Positions 28,653 to 43,110 of a stretch of 64,000 nt of DNA are shown here, piece by piece. Positions within the stretch are counted from its first letter, which is position 1; each line of letters opens with the position of its first letter. The notes beneath the pieces were generated by a model. That model saw nothing but the letters and a program-made list of their open reading frames with translations, had not been told where the DNA came from and ran no database searches. Source of the DNA: Argopecten irradians (Eukaryota; Mollusca; Bivalvia; Pectinida; Pectinidae); the NCBI RefSeq assembly GCF_041381155.1, contig NC_091134.1, forward strand, positions 61,434,902-61,498,901, written 5' to 3'. The translations under genes and the position numbers were made by a program.

Positions 28653-29900
28653 CTAGACTGAACAACATTTGATGGGAGACTGTTCCAAGTATTCACGACT
28701 CTCTGGGTAAACGAGTGTTTTCTCACGCAGCCTTGAATGCTCTTTGTACACTTTCAAATCATGTCCGCGGGTACTTGATCCCTGGTTGATTGAAAACAAA
28801 TCTGCGACTTCTTTATCGTATTTTCCAGAAAGTATTTTGTACATTTCAATCATATCCCCACGTGACCGCCTGTATGCTAACGTTGGAAGTTGGAGTTTAC
28901 GCAAACGTTCTGTATATGGCAAAGTTGAGAGACCTGGCACTTGCTTTGTTGCTCGACGTTGAACGTTTTCTATTGTTGTTACATGCTTTTCCAAATACGG
29001 ACACCAGGCTTGAACAGCATATTCAATATGAGGCCTAACTAATGCCGTGTATAAAAGTTTAAAACTGCTCTGGTCCATGTATTCCATTGTCCTCCGCAAC
29101 ACTCCCATGATTGAATTTGCTTTGTTGACCTTTTCACATATATGTTTGTCAAAGGTAAGTTTATCATCTATGGTGACACCAATATCCTTCTCCGAGTCAA
29201 CAAATTTTAAAAATTGGGCATTTTCCTTCAGTCTGTATCCATATTTAGTTGTATTTGAATATCCCAATCGCATCATTTTACATTTGTCTGGGTGGAAGCA
29301 GAGTTTCCAAATATCTGACCATTGGCTTAATGAATATATATCATGTTGTAATATTTTGCAATCCTCTTCATTTTTTATTGATCTAAAAGCTTTCGTATCA
29401 TCCGCATACAGATAGGTGTCTGTCCCGGTACTTGTTACATCGGGCATATCATTTATATAGAGAACAAAGAGAAGTGGTCCCAACACAGATCCTTGTGGTA
29501 TCCCGCTTAAAACTGGATTCCACTCCGACGTTTTGCCATTCACTACAACTCTTTGTTTTCTTCCAAACAGAAAGGCTTGGATCCAGATTGAAAACTGACC
29601 ACCGATGCCATATTTTGCGAGTTTATGTACTAGTCGGCCATGAGGTACTTTGTCGAAAGCCTTCATAAAGTCACAGTATATAATATCCACGCATGCTCCT
29701 TTATCCAAAATATCTGTCCATTTATCCATGACATTGATAAGTTGAAGAACCGTGGATCTACTGTCTATAAAACCAAACTGAGCGTTACTAAATAGCTTAT
29801 TTCTTTTCATGTGACTCATTATTTTATCCCTTATTATTGATTCTAATAATTTACAAACAACACTGGTCAGGCTTACTGGTCTGTAGTTTGAAGCCTCCAT
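28653..29900 (-). pseudogene. CR1-type LINE reverse transcriptase, main part
   Basis: A 415-codon open frame begins at MEASNYRPVSLTSVVCKLLE. It holds the palm motifs VDIIYCDFMKAFDKVPHGRL (about residues 70-89), SGIPQGSVLGPLLFVLYIND, TYLYADDTKAF (catalytic YADD), PDKCKMM, and the thumb with IGVTIDDKLTF and PHIEYAVQAW. The last residues (YLEQSPIKCCSV) are out of frame: shifting the frame near 28,715 gives RVVNTWNSLPSNVV, the family's usual end, which runs to about 28,567. The upstream half continues in another frame (29,851-30,270). It polymerises cDNA at the target nick in live relatives; this copy is broken. Confidence 0.9.
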
Positions 29901-30270
29901 TCCGATCTCCTTTCTTAAATATTGCCGTTATATTAGCGCATTTCCAGTCCGCAGGTAATTTCCCAGTGTCGATTGATGTTTGAAATATTAATGTTAGAGG
30001 ATGGCATATAATATCGCGTGTCTCTTTAAGAACTCTAGGATGGATCATATCCGGTCCAGGTGATTTTGAAATTTTCAACTTCATTAGCTTCTTCTGCACG
30101 ACTTCTGGTGAAATATTTAATTGAGTGATCGGTTCCACATCAATCTTTTCAATATCAGGTAGTGATTTATCTTTATCTTGGGTAAACACTGTCTGGAAAA
30201 AATTAGCTAGTACATTTGCTTTTTCATCATCTGTTGTAGTGATATCCTCTTTGTTATTATTTTTGTACAA
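29851..30270 (-). pseudogene. CR1-type LINE ORF2, region before the palm
   Basis: A 139-codon frame encodes the segment linking endonuclease and reverse transcriptase (ANVLANFFQTVFTQDK, KLKISKSPGPDMIHPRVLKE, LPADWKCANITAIFKKGDR). At about 29,895 a single-base frame change separates KKGDR from the following EASNYRPVSL. No endonuclease remains upstream; spacer DNA starts at 30,285. Confidence 0.85.
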
Positions 30271-30284
30271 AATGACGTCTATTC

Positions 30285-30660
30285 TCTAACACTTTATCAT
30301 TTTGATATTTGATGACAGAAATATGTTTATTTCATGTGTCTTTGAAAACCAATTAAGTTTATCTATCACTATTGCTGAAATGATAGAATGTGTGATGTTA
30401 CTTAACGATACAAAATTCATTTATGGGAAGGGATTTAGCTTGGAAAATAAAATTATCTGTCAATTAGTAACGTGTTTGTAAAGCAAAATTGATATTTTCA
30501 CATTTAATTATGCTATTATTACACATAAATTATCAAAAAGTGTATTTAACTAAACCTACATAAAATATGATCAAACAGATTTAATAGAGGAAAAACAAAA
30601 TTCTTCAATTTAAGTTACACCTTAAAAAGTGAAGTTTAAATGCATACAAAAATAGTAGGA
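30285..30660 (-). repeat. tRNA-Val array spacer (UAC-CAC), inverted copy
   Basis: The reverse complement matches 2322-2715 (TTACAAACACGTTACTTGA, CATAATTAAATGTGAAAATA). It is cut at 30,285 by the CR1-type LINE. Confidence 0.85.
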
Positions 30661-30732
30661 GGTTTCGGCGAGGTTCGAACTCGCGACCTTCTCCGTGTAA
30701 AGCAGACGTGATAACCACTACACCACGAAACC
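30661..30732 (-). tRNA. tRNA-Val (anticodon TAC)
   Basis: A complete 72-nt gene on the minus strand. It has acceptor GGTTTCG/CGAAACC, box A TGGTGTAGTGG, loop TTTACAC with anticodon TAC, T arm GCGAG-TTCGAAC-CTCGC, and a T5 terminator about 9 nt downstream. The anticodon stem is TCTGC/GGAGA with one G-G mismatch, which the other Val copies lack (GCAGA), so it may be slightly impaired. Its flanks match the AAC-UAC and UAC-CAC spacers of the array. Confidence 0.88.
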
Positions 30733-30890
30733 GATTTCTCAATGCAATTGCCAGATATGTTTGACATCAATAGTATTTGTTTCACATTATCTTCCCTTGA
30801 AATTATCTAACTTGAAAAGAAAAATATTTGAATTTATTTCTGTTTTGAAAGAAAGCTGGGTTTGCATTCGTTCTTTTGAATATAGCAAAT
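30733..30890 (-). repeat. tRNA-Val array spacer (AAC-UAC), inverted copy
   Basis: The reverse complement matches 19,060-19,226 (AAAAGAACGAATGCAAA, TTTCAAAACAGAA, TGTGAAACAAATA). The AAC gene expected beyond it is not attached. Confidence 0.8.
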
Positions 30891-31385
30891 CATATGTATA
30901 TAAAATATGTGTGTCTCAATTCTTCTATTAGATAAATGTAAGTCAAAACAGCTCCTTGATGGACCCCTCATTTCTAAATTCCAAATCGTTTCTGTCTGGG
31001 AGTCTGCTTATTGGAGAATAGCATTCTTGATTTGTCAGAATACAGACATATTTGACCAAGTTATTCTCGATTGAAAAATTAGTAAGGCAGGACTGTCCAA
31101 TTTCCATCATGCTGTATGTAATTTCAGCCTAGGATTACCTGGTACTGAATAAGTTTTACAGCATGCTATGTAGTAGTTATCACGTCTGCATTGCGCATGT
31201 ACATTTCAGAGTTCAGAGTATGCAGAAGTAAACACATGTTACTGTTCTATCAATATAATAGATTACGACGGAGTGTACTTGCAGTGAAAATCAATGCCGT
31301 CTGATAGAGAAACACGTGTCACATACAGACAATGTAAATTCATAGTGTGTAAACACTTACTCATTTATCTTTATGTGAGTATCAA
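30891..31385. other. Small remnants of spacer, LINE A and tRNA-Val
   Basis: Three fragments are recognisable: a spacer piece in inverse orientation (about 30,938-31,035; CAAAACAGCTCCTTGATGGA), a LINE A reverse transcriptase piece (about 31,080-31,150; GTAAGGCAGGACTGTCCAAT, compare 15,427), and a degenerate tRNA-Val 5' part (31,160-31,192; GTAGTTATCACGTCTGC). The rest is unassigned. Confidence 0.65.
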
Positions 31386-31457
31386 GGTTCCGTGGTGTAG
31401 TGGTTATCACGTCTGCTTAACACGCAGAAGGTCACGAGTTCGAAACTCGTCGGAACC
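31386..31457 (+). tRNA. tRNA-Val (anticodon AAC)
   Basis: A complete, mismatch-free cloverleaf: acceptor GGTTCCG/CGGAACC, box A TGGTGTAGTGG, anticodon arm TCTGC-TTAACAC-GCAGA, T arm CACGAG-TTCGAAA-CTCGT(G). A T5 run lies 8 nt downstream (31,466). It is identical to the gene at 61,454 and to the pre-insertion gene at 4,234. Its flanks do not match the array spacers, so it is a dispersed copy. Confidence 0.95.
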
Positions 31458-33057
31458 TTCTAATATTTTTCTAGACATTTATTTTGTATTTTTGCTTCTT
31501 AATTACTAAACTTTTATATTCTTCTTTCAAACGTCACTTATATTTATTTCAAGAATGTCTCTATATCCGCAACATATATCGACATGTAAAACTAAACATC
31601 AATTATTTGGTGTGTAATCAGATCTTGGCTCTATTTATTTATATTCAAAGTTCTTACTAAAATTATGCGTGATATCCATGTGATCTACATATATGTCTTC
31701 TTTATAGTAAAACTGGAGGCAACAGAACAAGTAATTTTAAAAATCTTTTGATGTACATCAAAGAGCCGTATAACGGTACACTGTGGTTGACTATGTGGCT
31801 TTGAAGTCGGGCGTCGCTCTCTCTGTAGTCTTCAATGAAGCCTTTGTAGGCCTGTGATTGGTTCAGACGTTTTCCCCGAGCTACCTCCAGTTTAACTATG
31901 AGATAGTCCAGGGGTGTAGAGATCGTAAGTGATCGGAACCCCTGGAGTATCGAGGATGGTGTTAATATACAATTTATTTAAAGAATAGAACAAAAACCAT
32001 TGCTTCGGACTGCTTGTTCAAGAGATAGTTCTAAGACCTTATGATGTAGATTTGTTATCACGCTACACAAAACTGACGACATGTTATTGTTTATCATTTA
32101 CTGATTGATGTTTCATATATAAAATGACAAGAAAACATCAGGTTATCATAATAACATATTGATAATCTAATTATTTGCATAGAGGCAACAAAACTTAGTC
32201 ATGACACTAAAACACATTGATATAAGGATGCATCTTTAAAATAATGTAAATAATAACAATGTTTATATTCGTTTTATACCATTATTGTGAATCTCATGAT
32301 ATAATTATTGTACCAGCACCACCAATCACTAATCCAAATCATACTTCACAAATGGAATAAACAAACACATAAATAATAAAACGACACTTTACACAACATG
32401 TTATATATATAATTACAACGTAAGAACCAATGAAAAAGTATCGTTATATAGATATTGGAATTATTTTAGTAAATGTGTCTTTTTCGGTATTTGAAATTTG
32501 ATGAAAAGACTTAAATTAAAGGTATTTTGTTTTTACTCCTGTGACATATATCGCACAAATTAAAAAAAAAATGTGTCGATAGTGTTTTGTCTATGTAGAA
32601 TGAGTAACTGAAAACATTCCATTTTTTTTCCTTTTGAAGCATCAGATATCAAATAAAATCAAAGATTACGACTTCTTCACCAATACTTTTCGTATTGTTA
32701 TTCTAATCCTTTGTGTTGGAGTTTTTCCTTGCAACATTAACTTCTATAGATACATGTGTGTAGAAATTTTCTTGATATGGTTGAATTTCCCATGCGTCGG
32801 AGTTTTCATTTCAGCATTAAATTTTTTAACATTTACATCATACAGTTGAAAATCTCGAAATCGTATGACTCAAACAAATTATTTTAAGAATCGTGTTGTT
32901 TTCGACTTGTTTAAACCTTCACATATTTGAAGTCGTATGAGGAATAAGAAGAGGCTTGTATTCGGGATGATTCTGCTCGAACAATAGGTTGGTCATTGGC
33001 CCTACCTCTAATTCACCATTTTTGTTGCGTTTTTTCGAACACAAGAAATAAGTCTAG
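31458..33057. other. Unassigned intergenic stretch
   Basis: AT-rich DNA without a recognisable gene. The cathepsin 3' end and its minisatellite begin at its right edge. Confidence 0.5.
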
Positions 33058-37712
<4,655 letters not shown>

Positions 37713-38480
37713 GTCTGAAAACGGAGAAGGAAGATCTCATTATACTTCCTGGTCGTCAGAGAAATATTAAAATATATGAATATGTAATATATAGAAATAT
37801 TTATAGTTCAACTTTTCATTGGTAATATCTCATCTGAAATGATTTATAATGGTCATTCCTATAAACGTTAAAGGAAGATGAGCGAACACTTTCCATTATG
37901 AATTCATTATTAATGTATACAGTCAAAAGTTTTCATGTAGCGTCCAATGTAGTCAAAATTGTCGGAGTATGGCCAATTTATTGCAGTGATTCAGCTTATC
38001 AAAGAACATTGCTAATTGATATCGTTTCTTTGATTATAAGACGTCCAGACTAGACCACCATCTCAATTGTAGCGATATTAGTTGAGGGGCAAGTGTTACT
38101 TCTTGTGGTGCAAATGATCACTGAATCGCCTTATCATTAAGAGTCTAAATGTTCTGAACGTGAGATTGTACCTAAAGGTTGATTTATATAACTTAACAAG
38201 ATGACATTCCCCCTTTGTGTTCATGACTTACCTTTAGTGATTCCTCCGTCCTTGTGTGTCCCGGAGAGGCGTACCAGACTGGATAGTTACAGATGTGCAC
38301 CTTCCGTACGGTATGTACAACACTGTACCCTCACTTTGTCTTGTGACTATTTACCAGGTAAATTACACCTGAATGCCCATCAATTGTGTCTTGTGACGCT
38401 AACTGGGTACACACTGCATTGTCAACTTCGTCTTCTTTCTATCATCGGAATGGCAGGTATCTATCATTATTTATAGTGTA
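37713..38480 (-). promoter_or_regulatory. Cathepsin 5' UTR, 5' intron and putative promoter
   Basis: A polypyrimidine tract with TTTTCAG lies 2 nt before the ATG, so the start codon seems to sit just after a splice acceptor. A strong donor (CTAAAG|GTAAGT) lies at 38,232/38,231, suggesting a non-coding exon above it and a 0.5-kb 5' intron. A TATAAATA box on the minus strand at 38,468-38,475 would put the transcription start near 38,440. No transcript evidence is available, so this is inferred from signals only. Confidence 0.45.
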
Positions 38481-40037
38481 ATAGTTTGTGTGAAACATAG
38501 GTAGGCAACTCTGAGCATGTTTTTTACGTTGTATGTTACAATTGAATGATACTTTTACAATATGTATAGAATGTTTTTGTTTGAGCGTTTTCTTGTTTTC
38601 CCGAAAGTGTTTGCAGAGATATAGAATTTCAATCACGGAAGTCATGTGAGCTACAAAAATTGGCAATTTGCCAGACGGTTGAAAAACCCTGTTTATTCTA
38701 AAATTAGAAATAAACGTGATTTTTAAAACCTGTGACGGTTTGGTTCAGTGTAAGCAGTCAGAACAGACAATCAAAACTCACTCGATGACACTAAGTCTGG
38801 TGCGTTAATAAACAAACAATAATTTTTTTTGTATTCAAAAAATAAGACAGGTTTCTCGTTATTCAGTAGGTTAAAAAATACAATTTGATTGATTGAGTCA
38901 GAGTCACTTACATATATTAAAAAGAAAATCACCGGAGCAACCCATTCTAGTTTTCACAATATGTATGTTATTAAAATTATTATTCTGAATATCACCAGAC
39001 AACCTGCACAATAATAACCTGTGTTTACACTATTATACATCGACATTACTCAGCAATACATATGTCCGTATAATGTTTCAGCGTGACTGGTTACAGAAGT
39101 ACTGGAAAACCTGACAAAGAGTTTCTGAACCATAGCTAAGCTTTATATGCACATATATCACAAATACTCTAGACTTTAACTTAGGCATATATAACTGGTA
39201 TTCACTGATCTTGACTGTGAAGCTTCTAGAATTAAATTTCTATCACATGATCGTATATGACGCCATTTAGAATAGTGTCGCCTGTATTCCTCCTTAGTGT
39301 TCTTTAACATAATGAGTCCGCAAAACTCCAACAGCTTTTCAGTAACACAGCTTTCACTTATATCAGTTTGTAGTCCATTTAAAACCAAATTTCAGATATG
39401 AAATTCAATTTTCATGTCAATTTCATTTCATTCTGTTATCCGTGATGAAGAAATAGGAAACTGGCCATAACATTTTAATTTTGGGCAGCCATTTTGTTGA
39501 TAATTTTGTAAACATGTAATGAAGTGCCGAATTATTTCTTTTTCGTTTCATTTCCACATATAACATTATGTACCAAAATTTATAACTAAAGTAGAAGGAA
39601 CTTTGTGCTTTTCAATGCAAGAATATTCCTCTTAACATATGAAGGAATGAGGAGTGAAGTACGACTTATCAAGAGAAACAAAAAAAGCTTACACTGCTGT
39701 TGATGAATTCTATCCGCTTCTTCGTTAGGCAACTACGACATAGAGAACTGGGAACTACTGTGAAAAGCATTGCCAGGTAGATACCAACCCTCATCGGTAC
39801 TTTCGACCCCTTTTCCACGACGTCCTCTGATTGGTGGGTCAGCACTGATGACCAATCACCGGTCGCTGTTTTCGGTCCCGATATCTACTCACCACGTCTG
39901 TGCCATAACCAGCATGATACAGTCTCTGTCTTCTCTGGTACAGTCTTTATAGCTTTTTTTCTTTCTTTGTCCTGTCATCCCGACCTTCTGTCACAATATC
40001 CATGTTGACTGTGCGAGAAAGTATTACACCAACACCG
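38481..40037. other. Unassigned intergenic stretch
   Basis: AT-rich. No gene, RNA gene or repeated segment was recognised. Confidence 0.5.
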
Positions 40038-40082
40038 CTATCATCGGTACACCGGAAATACATGTAGCTACACTCGAAGCGA
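40038..40082 (+). repeat. 45-bp inverted repeat, left arm (partner 45,416-45,454)
   Basis: CTATCATCGGTACACCGGAA and ACTCGAAGCGA recur as reverse complement at 45,416-45,454. The pair brackets 5.4 kb that holds the other inverted repeats of this region. Confidence 0.85.
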
Positions 40083-40437
40083 TAGCACAAATCACCGATA
40101 ATTTAATCAATGTTTTAGCTATATAAAATTAATATTGCTTGTCATTTCGTGGTTAAGGTGTTTCACAAACTATTCTAGATTCGTTAAAGGTATAAACTAT
40201 GTAAATTGAATGAGTCACTATAAAATTATTAGACAATACGTATGGTGTACATGGCGTGTACTTTCGGCGAGATGTTGAAATCTGAAAATAGTTTCATTTT
40301 ATTGCAAATATTCGGCTTGTCTGATCTTAAATGTATATTAGCAATATGTATAATTGCTATATTATTGTAATTAGACCGATATAACAACATTATGTGTACT
40401 ATAAATGCCGTTTTCAATACGTAATTTAGTCGTGTTG

Positions 40438-40506
40438 TGTACGGAGTATAGACATTTCAAAATAACATGTGTACGGAGTATAGCAGGGAAGGTGTACGGA
40501 GTATAG
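40438..40506 (+). repeat. Three TGTACGGAGTATAG boxes (inverted partner set 42,964-43,032)
   Basis: Copies start at 40,438, 40,470 and 40,493. Three reverse-complement copies (CTATACTCCGTACA, one with a substitution) start at 42,964, 42,996 and 43,019. They could be subterminal transposase-binding sites of a 2.6-kb element. Confidence 0.85.
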
Positions 40507-40932
40507 CAAGTTTAAAACATTTTAAAACGTATTCGTTTTTTGGAATTTGCTATCTTTAAAAAATAATCATAGTTGGATTAACAATCACAAATAAAGCATT
40601 TATTTGTTGATTTGATTAAGGTTCTTTGTAATTTTCCAGTATTGCAAAATATAGCAATATCATAACATAACTTAATTTTTCGGCGTATTGAGCTTCTTGA
40701 AATTCTCAAAACCCAGCATTTTGCTTATTTAAATGATTTTTCATACCCATCACAACAATGATAAAATGATTGTAAAAAATAATACCAATTGTGACGAATA
40801 TCAGTATGACAACACTTGCACCAAAACCGTAACCTTCGAACGCCGACGCCAAAGTGATTCCATTAGCCCCCTCTCTTCGAGAGCTAAAAATGGAAACTAT
40901 AAATGATATGGTATTGGTAATAGTGATGCTAT
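40507..40932. other. Unassigned stretch inside the inverted boxes
   Basis: AT-rich DNA. No coding feature was recognised. Confidence 0.4.
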
Positions 40933-41042
40933 TGTAGCGGGATTGGACTGGGTCGATCATCGGTCACCAGGTAGCTCAGTCAGTAGAGCACTCGGCTAGT
41001 TTTCGGAGGGTCCCGGGTTCGAATCTCGATCTGGCCGCTACA
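40933..41042 (+). repeat. 110-bp tRNA-like repeat with 8-bp inverted ends
   Basis: The ends are TGTAGCGG and CCGCTACA. Inside is a tRNA-like sequence with box A (GGTAGCTCAGTCAGTAGAGC) and box B (GGGTTCGAATC). The anticodon arm does not fold with a seven-base loop (CTCGG-CTAGTTTT-CGGAG has eight and a mismatch). It is better read as a tRNA-derived repeat than a working tRNA. Confidence 0.7.
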
Positions 41043-41570
41043 TTTTCTCCTCTCCTGTTACACTATACAAACACTGGGGATATTGCATGCAATTTGAATT
41101 TATCCGTCCATTTGGCTGTTACATTTTCTTAAATCCGCCCGTTATCAGTATAATTCAATTCATTTCAAAATATTTTATTGAGCATAAAAAGGATTGGATA
41201 ACAGGCAGTACCAATATTGAATATATATATATTAAGTATTCATGGCGCCCTCTATTTATCTTCCTTCCGGATGGGATTCATATCAACTGTATGTCCAATC
41301 TGGTAACAGTTTATTACTTTCATTTCCATTACGATCATTCAAATTCAAAACTATACACGTATATCCTTTGAATTCCCCGCTTGCGCTAGTATTGACGTCA
41401 CCAAGTTCAATAAACGGAACAGCCATATCATCAACGTCTGAATATAGTTTAACACAAAACAGTTTGAAACAAGCGAACAAATGAAAATTATGCGATGATA
41501 TTTTTTAATACATGATATTTTGTCAATACGATAATACTATTAGATTTCATAGACCGCACTACTTTAAAAC
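41043..41570. other. Unassigned stretch
   Basis: No gene was recognised. Overlapping short frames on both strands lack conserved motifs. Confidence 0.4.
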
Positions 41571-42005
41571 TAGTCAAACCTCGATGATTCGAACTTCGAT
41601 GAATCGAATTTCTCGCTGTATGTTTGTAGATGTTTATAGCGCTTTCGGTTCCTCCTTTTTAGTTTCGTTTTTATTTTTTATTTTTATATTTTTTATTTCT
41701 TTTTTATATTCATTCCGTAATATTAACCATTGCTTCTGGGTTAGGCCTAGTACACGTAGTCTTGTTTATGATATATTGCTTACGATAGCAATACACGTGA
41801 TTAATTGCATACTTCGGTTTTTTTGTGTGTTTAATACAATGATTATAAACTTTACGGAACGGAGACGACATGTACACAACTACCACAGTCGGTCATGGTA
41901 AAAAAAAAAACTCGGTTTAATTCCAACCATGAATAATTCGAAGTCCGATGTTTCGAAGTCTTTCTGTCGGTCCCTTGAATTTCGATACATCGAGGTTTGA
42001 CTGTA
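41571..42005. mobile_element. Pogo/Tigger-like non-autonomous DNA element
   Basis: The left end (TA)GTCAAACCTCGATGATTCGAA and right end CGATACATCGAGGTTTGACTG(TA) are inverted repeats, with TCGAA repeats just inside each end and a TA at each border. CAGTnnAACCTCG-type ends with TA target sites are typical of pogo/Tigger relatives. The 435-bp body encodes no transposase. The left tip has lost two bases. Confidence 0.7.
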
Positions 42006-42963
42006 CTTTTTAAATTATTTGACCGTTATGTATAGACGTAAGAATACATTGCATACATTGTCACGCAGCGGAAACGTTAAATATTAATACGCTTTGCCAG
42101 AATGGAGTTCATAGCCTGATATTGCCCATCTCGTTTAACATAGATCAAACGAGAAACTGAAAGTCGAATGAAAATATAGTAGGATAATAAAATTATGTTA
42201 ACTTATACACCAATAAAAGATAATGCACTGTCGGTTTTGAATGTCAGGTTTTGGACAAACCAGGTAAAATACCTTATTTTCATGCTTTCAAAAAACATAT
42301 TAAAACATATTAATTTGGAAAAACTAGTCATATCAGACCATGGTATAATGTTTAAACTTTATATTTATTCACAAATACACTTAAAAATAGTTAGCTAAGG
42401 ACACTTAGCGTATAACTCGATGGTCCTTCTGCCGACAGCAAAGAGAATGAAGGATATTTGCATGTTCGGATTGTGTTAAAACGACAACCGTTCCTGATAA
42501 AGTTAAAAGTAAAACAGGGGAAACGCAATACTATCGTCAAAACAACATGTACACCATCACATGACTGGTTCCTTCACACCGCTTTTGATAAGAAAATTAT
42601 AATTACACTATACTATCATTATCAGACAATATATCCACTGTAACACATACATGTACTGGGGAATTACAAGATCGCTCAAGTAAATACGTTATACCAAATT
42701 CAATCGTTTCACTTCTGCATACCACAGTTCATACTAATTAAAAAAGATGTATTCAAATGATAATCTAGAACTCAAACGCTGTTTTAAATTCATTTTCTAT
42801 TATGGGTGAAGTATTAGCAGGTTTGGCTGCTTTTCTATATTTACTGACCGATTTTGTTGTTTTATCGGACACATGTGTAAACAGGATCGTCAATGTGAAG
42901 CAAACAAACCAAAATAATCAATTGAACGAGGTAAATATAAATTAAATCATTGATACTATTACG
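42006..42963. other. Unassigned stretch
   Basis: AT-rich DNA with no recognisable gene. It ends at the inverted TGTACGGAG box set. Confidence 0.4.
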
Positions 42964-43032
42964 CTATACTCCGTACACCGTAATCAGAATTTTAGCTATT
43001 CTCCGTACACCTCGCGAGCTATACTCCGTACA
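42964..43032 (-). repeat. Three inverted TGTACGGAGTATAG boxes
   Basis: Partner of 40,438-40,506. The boxes are 14 bp each; the middle one has one substitution. Confidence 0.85.
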
Positions 43033-43110
43033 ATGGTGTCTCCTTATAAAACTAATATCTACAAACCATTCAAGAAACCCAGGTTACCAACATTTTGTAT
43101 TATGAATATA

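Larger units (their letters stand above)
28471..30284 (-). mobile_element. CR1-type LINE, 5'-truncated, inserted in the array spacer
   Basis: A minus-strand LINE lies between two parts of the same inverted spacer. It carries most of a reverse transcriptase and ends in a short 3' UTR with a tail of ATCTATGTATCTATGTAAT repeats (28,475-28,495). The spacer reads GTTAGAGAATA on one side and ATATTAGAAGACTCC on the other. It is better preserved than the other CR1/Jockey remnants, with two visible frame breaks. Confidence 0.85.

Noticed and set aside
38201-38476. 91-aa plus-strand frame
   Set aside because: It covers the presumed 5' UTR exon and promoter of the minus-strand cathepsin gene and has no recognisable motifs.
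41512-41901. 129-aa Phe-rich frame
   Set aside because: Low-complexity translation inside a non-autonomous DNA element.
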